Below, in pieces: positions 8,145 to 18,000 of a DNA stretch of 64,000 bases. Each line of letters starts with the position of its first letter. Position 1 is the first letter of the stretch. The notes below the pieces were generated by a model that saw only the letters and a program-made list of their open reading frames with translations, made no database searches and had not been told where the DNA came from. The translations under genes were made by a program, and so were the position numbers. The DNA comes from Amycolatopsis vancoresmycina (lineage in GTDB: Bacteria > Actinomycetota > Actinomycetes > Mycobacteriales > Pseudonocardiaceae), in contig NZ_JNYY01000006.1 in NCBI RefSeq assembly GCF_000716785.1, positions 372,001 to 436,000 on the forward strand. Direction: 5' to 3'.

Positions 8145-9551
8145 ATGCGCCGCCGACTCACCGCACTGGCTGTCTGCGCCGCCGTGGCCCTCGCCGCGGC
8201 GTGCGGCGGCGACGCCGTCACCGCGCCGGCCCCGCCGCCGCCCATGCACCCGGTTCCGGGCGCGTCCGGCGCGGGCGATCCCTACTACCCCGACGACGGC
8301 AACGGCGGCTACGACGCCCTCGGCTACCAGGTCGACGTGAAGTACGACCCGCCGAGCGGGCACCTCGACGGCGACACGACGGTGACCGCGAAGGCCACCG
8401 AAGACCTGAGCCGGTTCGACTTCGACCTGCGCGGCCTGGACGTGCACCGCGTCGAAGTCGACGGCAAGCCCGCGCGGTTCACCCGCGAGAAGGCGTTCGA
8501 GCTGGTCGTCACGCCGCCGGAACCGATCCGCGCCGGGACGACGTTCCGCACCCGGGTCACCTACGGCGGCGACCCGGCGAAGACCCCGCACGACGGCGGC
8601 AGCGAGAACGGCTGGCAGCACTCGGCCGACGGCGGCGCGTTCATGGTCGGCGAGCCGCACTCGGCGGCGTTCTGGTACCCGGTGAACGAAACCCCGCGCG
8701 ACAAGGCCACCTTCACGCTCACCGCGCACGTCCCGCCGGGCTGGACGGTGATCTCGAACGGCCGCGAGGGCCCGCCGGGCACCTGGACCGAGCCGAACCC
8801 GGTGGCGAGTTACCTGACCACGATCGCGATCGGCAAGTTCGATGTCGACAGGTCGACTTTGCCGGACGGAACCCCGGTGGTCTCGGCGTACGCGCCGGGC
8901 GCGGACGCCCGCCGCGCGATCGGCGGCCGGCTGCCGGAGGTGCTCGGCTTCCTGAGCAGCAAGTTCGGCCCGTACCCGCAGTCGGCGGCCGGCGGGATCT
9001 ACCTGAACGAGAACGTCCCCTTCTCGCTGGAGACGCAGACGCGGCCGACGTACGCGAAGTGGGCCGACCTGCCGACCCTCGTGCACGAGAACGCCCACCA
9101 GTGGTTCGGCGACTCGGTGTCCCTGCGGAACTGGTCCGACATCTGCCTGAACGAGTGCTTCGCGTCCTACTCGCAGTGGCTGTGGGCCGAGCGCGAGGGC
9201 CAGAACCTGGACGACCGCTACCGCGCGGCCATCGAGATCACCCGCGGCAGCACGGACTTCTGGGCGCAGAAACTGGTGGCGATGGGCCAGGGCCACGAGT
9301 TCGAAGGCGTCTACAACAAGGGCATCCTGGCGCTGCACGCACTGCGCCGCCAGATCGGCGACCCGGCGTTCGACCGCCTGCTGCACACGTGGCCGGCCCG
9401 CTTCCGCCACGGCAACGCGACCTGGGCCGACTTCGAGGCGACGGCGACCCAGGTCAGCGGCAAGAACCTGCGGGAGTTCTTCGACACGTGGTTCCGCGGC
9501 ACGAAGCTCCCCGCGGACGCCGACCTCTACCCGGGCTCACTGCGCAGCTGA
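8145..9551 (+). CDS. M1-family zinc metallopeptidase, lipoprotein (paralogue 1)
   Basis: This is a predicted surface-anchored aminopeptidase of 468 aa. The signal peptide ends in the lipobox LAAAC, followed by a proline-rich linker. The catalytic zinc site HENAH starts at about residue 314, and the third ligand lies 18 residues later in CLNECFAS. The exopeptidase motif that is usually GxMEN is altered to GGIYLNE. The ATG at 8145 gives a normal lipoprotein signal; an upstream in-frame ATG at 8097 would bury it. A paralogue lies at 18408-19844. The 3' end overlaps the convergent AAA ATPase gene by 15 bp. Confidence 0.92.
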   Translation: MRRRLTALAVCAAVALAAACGGDAVTAPAPPPPMHPVPGASGAGDPYYPDDGNGGYDALGYQVDVKYDPPSGHLDGDTTVTAKATEDLSRFDFDLRGLDVHRVEVDGKPARFTREKAFELVVTPPEPIRAGTTFRTRVTYGGDPAKTPHDGGSENGWQHSADGGAFMVGEPHSAAFWYPVNETPRDKATFTLTAHVPPGWTVISNGREGPPGTWTEPNPVASYLTTIAIGKFDVDRSTLPDGTPVVSAYAPGADARRAIGGRLPEVLGFLSSKFGPYPQSAAGGIYLNENVPFSLETQTRPTYAKWADLPTLVHENAHQWFGDSVSLRNWSDICLNECFASYSQWLWAEREGQNLDDRYRAAIEITRGSTDFWAQKLVAMGQGHEFEGVYNKGILALHALRRQIGDPAFDRLLHTWPARFRHGNATWADFEATATQVSGKNLREFFDTWFRGTKLPADADLYPGSLRS

Positions 9552-10922
9552 CCCGAGCAGCGACCGCGTCAGCGCGCTGCGCGCGTCCTGCATCTCCCGC
9601 AGCGCCGTCGTCAGCTCCTCGTCGCCGACGACCACGTCCTCGTCCGGGCGTACGGCCAGCGCCCGCAGCGACGCGCGCCGCAGCAGTTCCTTCGCGAACG
9701 ACGCCGTCACCCCCTCGGTCGCCTCGACGACCGGGCCGAGGTCCGCCGTCAGCTTCAGCCCGCGCGCGTACAGCCGCAGCAGCGCTTCGCGTCCCTCCGC
9801 GTCCGGGAGCGGGATCTCGACCGCGAGGTCGACGCGGCCCGGGCGGTCCGCGAGGGCCTTCTCCAGCTCGCTCGCCCGGTTGGTGGTGAGCAGGAACGTC
9901 ACGTCGGCGTCGCCGCCCACGCCGTCCATCGCGTCGAGGAGGGTGAACAGCAGTGGCTGGACCATCGGGCCGTAGCTGCGGTCCTGGGCGATCAGGTCGA
10001 CGTCCTCGAGCACGACCACGCTGGGCTGCAGCCGGCGCGCCAGCTCGGCCGCCTTGCCGACGAACTTCATCGCCGCGCCGGTCAGGATGAGCACCGTCGT
10101 CTCCGGCAGGCGCCCCATCAGGTAGCGGACCGTGTGCGTCTTGCCGGTGCCGGGCGCGCCGTGCAGCAGCAGCCCGCGCTTGAGGTGCTGGCCGGCCGCC
10201 AGCAGCCGCTCGCCGTGTTCGGCGATGCCGACCGTGTGCCGCTCGATCGCCTCGAGCACGCCGTCCGGCAGCACGACCTCGTCGTCGGTCAGCGCCGGCC
10301 GCGGGAGGAACGTGAGCAGCTCGTTGCCACGGTGCTCGCTGGTGCCGAAGGCCAGCACCTGGCCCCGCAGGAGGTCGTGCTCGGTCATCAGCCGCTCGAC
10401 GCGGTCGCGCACGTGCGTGGCGGTCACCCGGGACGTCGCGAGGACCTCCAGCCGGCACTGCTCGAGCCCCCACTGCGGGTTCGGGCCGCGGATGGCGAGC
10501 ACCACCGGCTCGCCGCCCGGAGCGTGCGTGCCGACGAGCCCGAGCTGGACCGCTTCGGTCGCGGTGTCCGGGCCGGTCGCCGTGGTCGTGTAGTCCACCG
10601 AGCCGAGCTCGTACATGCCCTGCCGCCGCGCGATCGCGAGCATCCCGACCAGGTCTTCGTGCGCGCGCTGGCCGCCCGCGACGCCGAACCAGTTCACCGC
10701 CGTGCCGTGCCGGGCCAGGTAGGCGTCGACCCCGCACTGGAGGGTGGCGTGCTCCCACATCGGCCAGTTGCGGGTCACCACCACCACTTCCGGCAGTGCC
10801 GCCCCCAGGTGACCGGTCACCCGCTCGATCAGTTCGCTGCTCTGGCCGCTCGCGACCTCGTCCGCGGTGGCGCGGACGATCCGGGCGAGGTCGGCGGCGA
10901 GCGCGCGCTCGGTACTCCCCAT
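9537..10922 (-). CDS. AAA-family ATPase
   Basis: This 461-aa protein has one C-terminal AAA module. Walker A is GAPGTGKTHT, Walker B is VVLEDVDLI, sensor 1 is in FLLTTNRA, and an arginine finger candidate lies in DRPGRVD. The N-terminal 200 residues have no recognisable domain. It resembles proteasome- or CbxX-like chaperone ATPases, but its partner is unknown. It is divergent from mhuD across a 51-bp promoter region. The ATG at 10922 is the best start. Confidence 0.85.
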   Translation of the reverse strand: MGSTERALAADLARIVRATADEVASGQSSELIERVTGHLGAALPEVVVVTRNWPMWEHATLQCGVDAYLARHGTAVNWFGVAGGQRAHEDLVGMLAIARRQGMYELGSVDYTTTATGPDTATEAVQLGLVGTHAPGGEPVVLAIRGPNPQWGLEQCRLEVLATSRVTATHVRDRVERLMTEHDLLRGQVLAFGTSEHRGNELLTFLPRPALTDDEVVLPDGVLEAIERHTVGIAEHGERLLAAGQHLKRGLLLHGAPGTGKTHTVRYLMGRLPETTVLILTGAAMKFVGKAAELARRLQPSVVVLEDVDLIAQDRSYGPMVQPLLFTLLDAMDGVGGDADVTFLLTTNRASELEKALADRPGRVDLAVEIPLPDAEGREALLRLYARGLKLTADLGPVVEATEGVTASFAKELLRRASLRALAVRPDEDVVVGDEELTTALREMQDARSALTRSLLGSAAQ

Positions 10923-10973
10923 GCCCTCAACAGTGGCACGGGTCACACGCCTGAGCCAACTAGGCTGGGCGGC

Positions 10974-11285
10974 ATGAGTGTCGTGAAGATCAACGCGATC
11001 GAGGTCCCCGAGGGCGCCGGCCCCGAGCTGGAGAAGCGGTTCGCCGCACGCATGCACTCGGTCGACGAGCAGCCGGGCTTCCTCGGCTTCGAACTGCTGC
11101 GGCCGGTTTCCGGCGAGACGCGCTACTTCGTGTACACGAAGTGGGAGACCGAAGAGCACTACCAGGCGTGGGCGAAGGGCGGCCCGGCCGCGGCGGCGCA
11201 CTCGGGCGAGCGCGCCAAGCCCGTGTCCACCGGGGCGAACCTGCTCGAGTTCGAGGTCGTCCTCGGTTCCCAGCCGAGTGCTTGA
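10974..11285 (+). CDS. mhuD: Haem-degrading monooxygenase, MhuD type
   Basis: This 103-aa ABM-fold enzyme closely resembles Mycobacterium tuberculosis MhuD, which opens haem to mycobilin and frees iron. The N-terminus VVKINAIEVPEGAGPELEKR is nearly identical. Asn7, Phe23 and Trp66 occupy the known active-site positions. The haem-ligand histidine is His76, shifted by one residue through a single glycine insertion. The downstream sirtuin gene starts 8 bp before this stop codon, so the two are probably translationally coupled. Confidence 0.93.
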   Translation: MSVVKINAIEVPEGAGPELEKRFAARMHSVDEQPGFLGFELLRPVSGETRYFVYTKWETEEHYQAWAKGGPAAAAHSGERAKPVSTGANLLEFEVVLGSQPSA

Positions 11286-12087
11286 GCACGCCGGGAAGCT
11301 CCTGGACGGCGCCGGCGCGCTCCTGATCTGCGCCGGCGCCGGCATGGGCGTCGATTCGGGCCTCCCCGACTTCCGCGGCGGCGAGGGGTTCTGGCGGGCG
11401 TACCCGCCGTACGCCCGGCTCGGCCTGCGGTTCGAGGAGCTCGCCGACCCGCGCCACTTCGCCGATGACCCCGAGCTGGCCTGGGGTTTCTACGGGCACC
11501 GGCTGGCGCTGTACCGCCAGACCGTGCCGCACGACGGCTTCCGGCTGCTGCGTGAGTTCGGCACCCGGCTGCCTCACGGTGTCCGAGTCTTCACGTCCAA
11601 TGTAGACGGACAATTCCAGGCGGCGGGCTTCGAGCACGTCGCCGAGGCGCACGGCTCGATCCACCACTTGCAGTGCCTGGCCAGGTGCACCGACGACATC
11701 TGGCCCGCTTCCAGCGTGGACGTCCGGCTGGACGAGGACACCATGCGCGCGGTGCCGCCACTGCCGTCGTGCCCCCGCTGCGGCGGCCTCGCGCGGCCCA
11801 ACATCCTGATGTTCGGCGACTTCTCGTGGGTCCCGGACCGCAGTGAGGCCCAGCTGGCCGAGCTGACGGCGTGGCGCCGGACAGCCGGTGACCTCGTGGT
11901 CGTGGAACTGGGCGCGGGCCAGGCGGTCCCGACGGTCCGCCGCTACGCCGAGCTGGCGAGCGCGGCAACGGGCGCCCTGATCCGCATCAACCCGCGCGAA
12001 CCCGAGATCCGCCACAACCGCGGCGTCTCCATCGCCGCCGGCGCCCTGGAGACCATCCAGGCCCTCGTGAGTGAGAAACAGCGTTAG
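11278..12087 (+). CDS. Sir2-family NAD-dependent protein deacylase
   Basis: This is a sirtuin of 269 aa. The NAD-binding motif reads GAGMGVDSGLPDFRG rather than GAGxSxxSGIPDFR. The TQNID motif reads TSNVDG. The catalytic histidine lies in EAHGS, and the zinc cysteines lie in CLARC and CPRC. The gene starts at GTG 11278 inside the end of mhuD. Its last codons and TAG stop are formed by a 46-bp palindromic repeat, which encodes the tail LVSEKQR. It may remove acyl or ADP-ribosyl groups; the variant motifs leave the reaction open. Confidence 0.88.
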   Translation: MLEHAGKLLDGAGALLICAGAGMGVDSGLPDFRGGEGFWRAYPPYARLGLRFEELADPRHFADDPELAWGFYGHRLALYRQTVPHDGFRLLREFGTRLPHGVRVFTSNVDGQFQAAGFEHVAEAHGSIHHLQCLARCTDDIWPASSVDVRLDEDTMRAVPPLPSCPRCGGLARPNILMFGDFSWVPDRSEAQLAELTAWRRTAGDLVVVELGAGQAVPTVRRYAELASAATGALIRINPREPEIRHNRGVSIAAGALETIQALVSEKQR

Positions 12088-12109
12088 AACACTGTTTCTC
12101 ACTCACGAG
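12064..12109. repeat. 46-bp palindromic element, copy 1 (between convergent genes)
   Basis: The arms read CTCGTGAGTG and CACTCACGAG. The core is GTTAGAAC (12083-12090), and the two 9-bp middle segments AGAAACAGC and ACTGTTTCT pair with one mismatch. The same layout recurs at 15052-15097 with a different but again self-complementary middle. The element overlaps the sir2 stop codon and ends 2 bp from the stop of the convergent phosphatase gene. It could act as a bidirectional terminator. Confidence 0.85.
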
Positions 12110-12111
12110 CG

Positions 12112-13071
12112 TCAGGGCAGGCGGACTTCGGCGAACACCGCCCGGTGGTCGCTGCCCGGCACGTCGAACACGCGGTAGTCCAGCACCGCCGCGCGGTTGT
12201 CCACCGCCACGTGGTCGATCGTCACCACCGGGAACGACGACGGCCACGTCGGCGTCAGGCCCTCGCCGCGCTCCTCCGCCGCGTCGCGGTAGCCGCGGGA
12301 CAGGACCGTCCGGTACGCCACGTGGTCCAGCGTCGCGTTGAAGTCGCCCGCCAGGATCCGCAGGCCGTGCTCGCCCGCCGGCCGGGACAGGTCCTTGATC
12401 TCGCGCTCCCACTGCGGGGTGTCGACGTCCGGGGAGATCGGGTGGACCGCGACGATCTCCACCACCACGCCGTCGCCGAGGTCGGCCTCGGCGCCCGGCT
12501 GCTTGGCCGCCGAGTCGCCGGACAGGTTGACCTCCTTCAGCGGGAAGCGCGAGACGATCCCCGACCCGAACGCGCCCGGCGCCGGGTGCAGCACCCGGTA
12601 CGGCAGCGTCTCGAACAGCCCGGCCGCGGTCAGCCCGTCGACCACGCGCGGGGTCATCTCGACCAGGTTCAGCACGTCGATCCGCTGCTCGCGCACCAGG
12701 TCGACGACGGCCTTCGGGTCCGCCTGGCCGTAGAGCAGGTTCGAGGAGAGGACGCGCAGGGTCTTTCCGTGCAGGTCACGCTGCTCGCTCGCCGACAGCC
12801 GCGGGAGCACCAGCACGGCCAGCGCGATCGCCAGCACCAGCGCGACCCCGCCGGTCCACCACCGCCGCAACGCCAGCGCGATGCCGCCGAGGAGCAGGCC
12901 GGCGGCCGCCGCGTACGGCGTCAACGACAGCGCGATCAGCGTGTACCAGTCGCCGTCGTAGCCGATCAGGCGCAGCGCCGCCAGCACGGCCAGCGGCACC
13001 ACCGGTACCACCAGCAGGCCCGTGACCAGCGGATTCTTCCGCCGCGACCGCGTCTCTTCCGCAACCACCAT
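12112..13071 (-). CDS. Membrane-anchored endonuclease/exonuclease/phosphatase-family protein
   Basis: This 319-aa protein begins with about three transmembrane segments in residues 14-105. A catalytic EEP domain follows, probably outside the membrane. Catalytic residues are visible in SSNLLYG, the glutamate in LVEMTP, the Asp/Asn pair in AGDFNAT and the terminal GSDHRAV. The family includes DNases, sphingomyelinases and phosphoinositide phosphatases, and the substrate cannot be decided here. The ATG at 13071 starts a short cytoplasmic, arginine-rich leader. Confidence 0.87.
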   Translation of the reverse strand: MVVAEETRSRRKNPLVTGLLVVPVVPLAVLAALRLIGYDGDWYTLIALSLTPYAAAAGLLLGGIALALRRWWTGGVALVLAIALAVLVLPRLSASEQRDLHGKTLRVLSSNLLYGQADPKAVVDLVREQRIDVLNLVEMTPRVVDGLTAAGLFETLPYRVLHPAPGAFGSGIVSRFPLKEVNLSGDSAAKQPGAEADLGDGVVVEIVAVHPISPDVDTPQWEREIKDLSRPAGEHGLRILAGDFNATLDHVAYRTVLSRGYRDAAEERGEGLTPTWPSSFPVVTIDHVAVDNRAAVLDYRVFDVPGSDHRAVFAEVRLP

Positions 13072-13233
13072 GCTGCCGAGTATGCCGAGACCGGCGCGCC
13101 GCGGCCCGGACCCGGACAACACCTCCACAAGATCTCCACCAGCCACTGCCAGCGCCTGCCAGCGCGCTGTGCGCGAGCTACCAGCGCGGCCGTCCACAGT
13201 GAAGCCCGAACGCGACAGCGAAGGAGGACGCCC

Positions 13234-14211
13234 ATGTCGCACGCAATCCAGGCCGAGGGCCTGGTCAAGACGTTCGGGGAGACGAAGGCGCTGGACGGGG
13301 TGGACCTCGAGGTCCCGTTCGGGCAGGTCGTGGGGGTGCTCGGCCCGAACGGCGCCGGCAAGACGACCGCCGTCCGGATCCTGGCGACCCTGATGAAACC
13401 GGACGCGGGCCGAGCGACGGTCGGGGGCTACGACGTGGTCACCGACCCGGTCCGGGTCCGCAGCCTGATCGGGCTGACCGGGCAGTACGCGTCGGTCGAC
13501 GAGGACCTGAACGGGATCGAGAACCTCGTCCTCATCGGACGGCTGTACGGCTACTCCCGCGCCCAGGCGAAGACCCGGGCCACCGACCTGATCGAGCGGT
13601 TCGAGCTGACCGGCGCGGCCAAGCGGCCGATCCGGACGTACTCCGGCGGCATGCGGCGGCGGCTCGACCTGGCCGCCAGCCTCGTCGGCCGGCCCGAGGT
13701 GCTCTACCTCGACGAACCGACCACCGGGCTCGACCCGCACGCCCGCAACGAGGTGTGGGACGTCGTCCGCGGCCTCGTCGCCGAGGGCGCCACGGTGCTG
13801 CTGACCACGCAGTACCTGGAGGAGGCCGACCAGCTCGCCGACAAGATCACCGTGTTCGACCACGGCCGGGTCGTCGCCGACGGCCGGGCCGACGAGCTCA
13901 AGCGCCGCGTCGGCGGGCAGACGCTGCAGGTCCGGCCGACCCAGCTGTCCGACATGGACGCCGTCAACCGGATCCTCGGCGACCTCACCGGCGTCCGGCC
14001 GGTCCGCGACGACGCGACCGGGCTGCTCACCGCCCCGGTCAACGACCCGGTGCTGCTGTCCACTTTGGTCCGCAAGCTCGACGAAGCCGGGATCACCGCG
14101 GACGAACTGGCCCTGCGGCTGCCCAGCCTCGACGAGGTGTTCCTCGCCCTCACCGGGCACACCGCCGAACCGTCCATCGAGGACAAGACGCTCGAAGGGA
14201 GCCTGGCATGA
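13234..14211 (+). CDS. DrrA-type daunorubicin-resistance-family ABC transporter ATPase
   Basis: This is an exporter ATPase of 325 aa. It has Walker A GPNGAGKTT, signature YSGGMRRRLDLA, Walker B VLYLDEPTTGLD, and the C-terminal DrrA extension ending near LDEVFLALTGHTAE. An AAGGAGG ribosome-binding site precedes the ATG. Its stop overlaps the start of the permease gene (ATGA), which indicates tight coupling. The exported compound is unknown; a lipid or antibiotic is typical. Confidence 0.94.
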   Translation: MSHAIQAEGLVKTFGETKALDGVDLEVPFGQVVGVLGPNGAGKTTAVRILATLMKPDAGRATVGGYDVVTDPVRVRSLIGLTGQYASVDEDLNGIENLVLIGRLYGYSRAQAKTRATDLIERFELTGAAKRPIRTYSGGMRRRLDLAASLVGRPEVLYLDEPTTGLDPHARNEVWDVVRGLVAEGATVLLTTQYLEEADQLADKITVFDHGRVVADGRADELKRRVGGQTLQVRPTQLSDMDAVNRILGDLTGVRPVRDDATGLLTAPVNDPVLLSTLVRKLDEAGITADELALRLPSLDEVFLALTGHTAEPSIEDKTLEGSLA

Positions 14212-15014
14212 CGACGCTGGCCCTCGACCGCCCGGCCCCGCCTCGGCACATCAGCCCCGGAAAGGGCTTCCAGCACGCGCTTTCGCTGGCCTGGCGCGGC
14301 ATCCTGAAGATCCGCAAAAACCCCGAACAGCTCGCCGACGTCACCCTGATGCCCATCATCTTCCTGGTGATGTTCGTCTACCTGTTCGGCGGCGCGCTGT
14401 CCGGCTCGACCGACGCCTACCTGCAGATGGTCGTGCCCGGCATCATCGTGATGAACATCCTGCAGGCGTGCCTGACCGTCGGGACGAACCTCAACACCGA
14501 CGTCACCAAGGGCGTGTTCGACCGGTTCCGCAGCATGCCGATCGCCCGGTCGGCACCCCTGATCGGCGCGGTGCTCGCCGACGTCGTGCGGTACGTGGTG
14601 TGCCTGACGGTGCTGATGGTCGTCGCGACGATCATGGGCTACCGGATCGCGACCAGCCCCGGCGAGTTCGTGGTGGCGATCCTGCTCGCGCTGGCGTTCG
14701 GGCTCTGCTTCTGCTGGGGCTCGGTCTTCGTCGGCATGGTGATGAAGTCGCCGGGTGCGGCGCAGGCGCTGATGTTCGTCTTCATCATGCCGCTGACGTT
14801 CGGCAGCAACGTGTTCGTCCAGACGTCGACCATGCCGGGCTGGCTGCGGGCGTGGGCGGACATCAGCCCGGTCAGCCTGATGGCGAACGCGCTGCGCGGC
14901 CTGATGAACGGCGGACCGGTGGCCGGCCCGCTGGCCGGGGCGCTGGCCTGGATGGCCGGTGCGGTGATCGTGTTCTTCCCGTTGGCCACCTGGGCCTACC
15001 GCCGACGGGTCTGA
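14208..15014 (+). CDS. DrrB-type ABC-2 transporter permease
   Basis: This 268-aa ABC-2 permease has six predicted membrane helices. A conserved amphipathic N-terminal segment is followed by TLMPIIFLVMFVYLFGG. It forms the membrane part of the exporter with the preceding ATPase, whose stop overlaps this ATG. A 46-bp palindrome lies 37 bp after its stop and may terminate the transcript. Confidence 0.93.
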   Translation: MTTLALDRPAPPRHISPGKGFQHALSLAWRGILKIRKNPEQLADVTLMPIIFLVMFVYLFGGALSGSTDAYLQMVVPGIIVMNILQACLTVGTNLNTDVTKGVFDRFRSMPIARSAPLIGAVLADVVRYVVCLTVLMVVATIMGYRIATSPGEFVVAILLALAFGLCFCWGSVFVGMVMKSPGAAQALMFVFIMPLTFGSNVFVQTSTMPGWLRAWADISPVSLMANALRGLMNGGPVAGPLAGALAWMAGAVIVFFPLATWAYRRRV

Positions 15015-15051
15015 GAAGGCGCACACACGGGGGTGAGTAGCGCCAGGGGAG

Positions 15052-15097
15052 GTCGTGAGTGGTAAGGCGAGTTAGAACTCGCCTTACCACTCACGAC
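15052..15097. repeat. 46-bp palindromic element, copy 2 (between convergent genes)
   Basis: The outer arms are GTCGTGAGTG and CACTCACGAC. The core is GTTAGAAC (15071-15078), and the middle segments GTAAGGCGA and TCGCCTTAC are perfectly complementary. The whole is a 22-bp-arm inverted repeat around a central AG. It ends 2 bp from the stop codon of the minus-strand regulator, exactly as copy 1 does with its minus-strand neighbour. A role as a bidirectional terminator is plausible. Confidence 0.88.
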
Positions 15098-15099
15098 TT

Positions 15100-18000
15100 T
15101 CAGCCGAGCTCGGCCAGAAGCCAGGTGATTGTGTCCTTTTTGGACATCGCGCGGGCGGCTTCGTAGCGGGCCTCGTAGTCCGGGAGGGCCGCACGCAAAT
15201 CCTCGATCAGCGCCCGGACCTCGGGGCTGCCGAGGTCGAGCCGGCCGCGGATGACGGCGGACGCGGCCAGCACCCGGGCCGCCGTCTCGGGACGGCCCTG
15301 ACGGGCCCGGATCATTGCCAGCAGTTCCACCGAGCCCGCCATGTCCGGCATGTCGCCGCGCTGGTTGGTGGCCCGGATCGCGATCGCCGCGTGGGGTTCC
15401 GCCTCGTCGACGCGGCCGTTGGCCAGCATGAGACGCGCCTCGAACGCGTGGATCCACTCGTCGCCGATGCCGCCGGGGAACCACTCGTCACCGCCCATCG
15501 CGGCGACGCGGTCGAGCAGTTCGCGCGCCTCGGTCAGGCGGTTCGTGCGCAGCAGCAGCTCGAGCCGGCCGAACATCAGGATGGCGCGCTGCTGCGGGTT
15601 CGAGATCTCCCGGCCGTAGCGCTCCGCCGCCTCCTGGTCGCGCCAGGCCGCCTCGAAGTCGCCGGTTCGTGCGCGCTCGACGGCCAGCCGCCACCAGTGC
15701 TGCACGGCGTCCTCGTGCGACCGCAGCTCCATCGAAAGCGCCAGCCCGCGCTGGTAGGTCTCGATGGCCTTCGCGCTGTCGCCGTCCTGGGACAACGCGT
15801 ACGCCTTGAAGCTCAACGTCATCGCGATGCCCCAGCGGTCGCCGACCGCCTCGAACCCGGCGTGGGCCAGGTCGCGCGCCCGGTCCGCGCCCTCGACGTC
15901 ACCGGCGTCGTCGAGCAGGAAGCTGTGCACCCAGTACGCGCCGGACCTGGTCCACGGGTCCGGGTGCTCCTCGGCGCGGTGCACCTCGCGGACCGCGACC
16001 TCACGATCGCCGCCGAGGAACGCCAGCATCGGCAGCGCCACCGCGAGCCCGGGGTAGCGGTCCACCGCGCCGGTGCGCACGCAGTCGTCGACCAGCTGCA
16101 GGATTTCGGCCTGGTCCGACCGGACCGGGATCGAGTCCATCAGGTAGACCAGGGCCCGGTAGGCGGCGTTGACCTGGGCGGGCAGCCGGTCGCCGAACGC
16201 CAGCGTGTCGCGGATCAGGCTGCCCACCCGGCCGCCCTGGCCGAGGATCGTGAGGTACCAGAACATCCCGTCCAGCAACGCCACCGCATTGTCCACATCG
16301 GACATCTCGATGGCGCCGCGCAGGGCCGCGATCATGTTCGCGCTCTCGGCTTCGAACATGTCGATCGCCGCCAGCTGCGCGGCGGTGCGCAGCGTCGGCT
16401 CCAGCAGCTGGGCGAACTCGGCGTAGTAGGCCGCCATCACCCGGCGCGTCCGGTCGTGCTCGCCCGACTCCACCAGCCGCTCGGTGGCGTACGCGCGCAG
16501 CGTCTCGAGCATCCGGTACCGCGGCTCGCCGGTCCCGCCGTCGATCGTGTCCACTATGGACTTCTCGACCAGGCTGCCGAGCACGTAGGGCACGTCGGCA
16601 GCGGGCAGCAGCTCGTCCGCGCAGACGGCCTCGATCGCGGCCGCCTCGGCGCCGCCGGTGAACACCGCGAGCCGCCGGGCCAGCACCAGCTCGGCCTCGG
16701 CCAGCAGGTCCCAGCTCCACTCGACGACCGCGCGCAGCGTCCGCTGCCGCGGCAGGGCCGTGCGGCTGCCCGAGGTGAGCAGCCGGAAGCGGTCGCCGAG
16801 CCGTCCGGCGATCTGGGCCACCGTCATCGAGCGCAGCCGCGCCGCGGCCAGCTCGAGCGCCAGCGGCATCCCGTCGAGCCGGCGGCAGATCTCCCCGACG
16901 CTGTCCACAGTGGACTCGTCGAGCACGAAGTCGGGCCGGACGGCGGCCGCCCGGTCGAGGAACAGCCGGGTCGAGTCGAGCTCGGCGGCCTCCGCGGGCG
17001 CGGCGCGTTCCGCGGGCACCGGCAGCGGGCCGAGCGGGCACAACGCCTCCCCCGTGATGGCGAGCGGTTCCCGGCTGGTCGCCAGGATCCGCAGCTTCGG
17101 CGCCCGCTGCAGCAGTTCGTCTGCCAGCCGGGCGGCGGCGTCGACGACGTGCTCGCAGTTGTCCAGCACCAGCAGCGCTTCCGCGCCGCCGAGCACCTCG
17201 ACGGCCTGTTCCACCGGCTCGGGCTGACGGCGGTTGATCTCGGTCTCGGCGCGGATCTCCCGGACTTCGAGCGCGCCCAGCAGTGCGGCGGGGACGTCGT
17301 CGGGGTCCCGGACACCGGCCAGCGCGGCGAACCAGACGCGGCCCTGCTGGTGCGCCGGGTGCCGCGACGCCGCTTCGGTGGCCAGGCGCGTCTTGCCCGC
17401 CCCGCCGGGGCCGGCCAGGGTGACCAGCCGGGCGGAACCGAGCAGCTCGGCCAGCAGCTTGAGCTCGTCGTCGCGGCCGACGAACGTGGTCAGCCGGGTC
17501 GGCAGCCGGTCGGCCACCGGCGACGGCGGCGCGAACTCGCCGCGCAGCGCGGCGACGTGGATCTCCTGCAGCTCGGCGGAAGGGTCGACGCCGAGCTGGT
17601 CGGCCAAGGTGCGGCGGATCGCGGCGTAGACGCCCAGGGCTTCCGACTGCCGTCCGGCGGCGCACAGCGCGCGGATCCGCAGGCCGGCGAGCCGTTCGCG
17701 CAACGGGTCGGCGTCGGCCGCGGCGGCCAGGTCGGCCAGGACGGCGGCGTGGTCGCCCAGCCGGATCAGGGCTTCGAACCGGTCCTCCGCCGCTTCGGCC
17801 CGCAATTCGGTGAGCCGCCGGGCCGGCGCCGGCGCGAAGGGCGCGTCGAGGACGTCGGCGAGCGCAGCCCCCTGCCACAGCGAAAGGGCTTCGGTGAGCA
17901 GGTCGGCCGCGTGCGCGTCGCGGCCCGCGGCCAGTTCGCGGCGGCCGTCGGCGGCCAGGCGTTCGAACCGCTCGGCGTCGACGTCGGCGGGCGCCACCGC

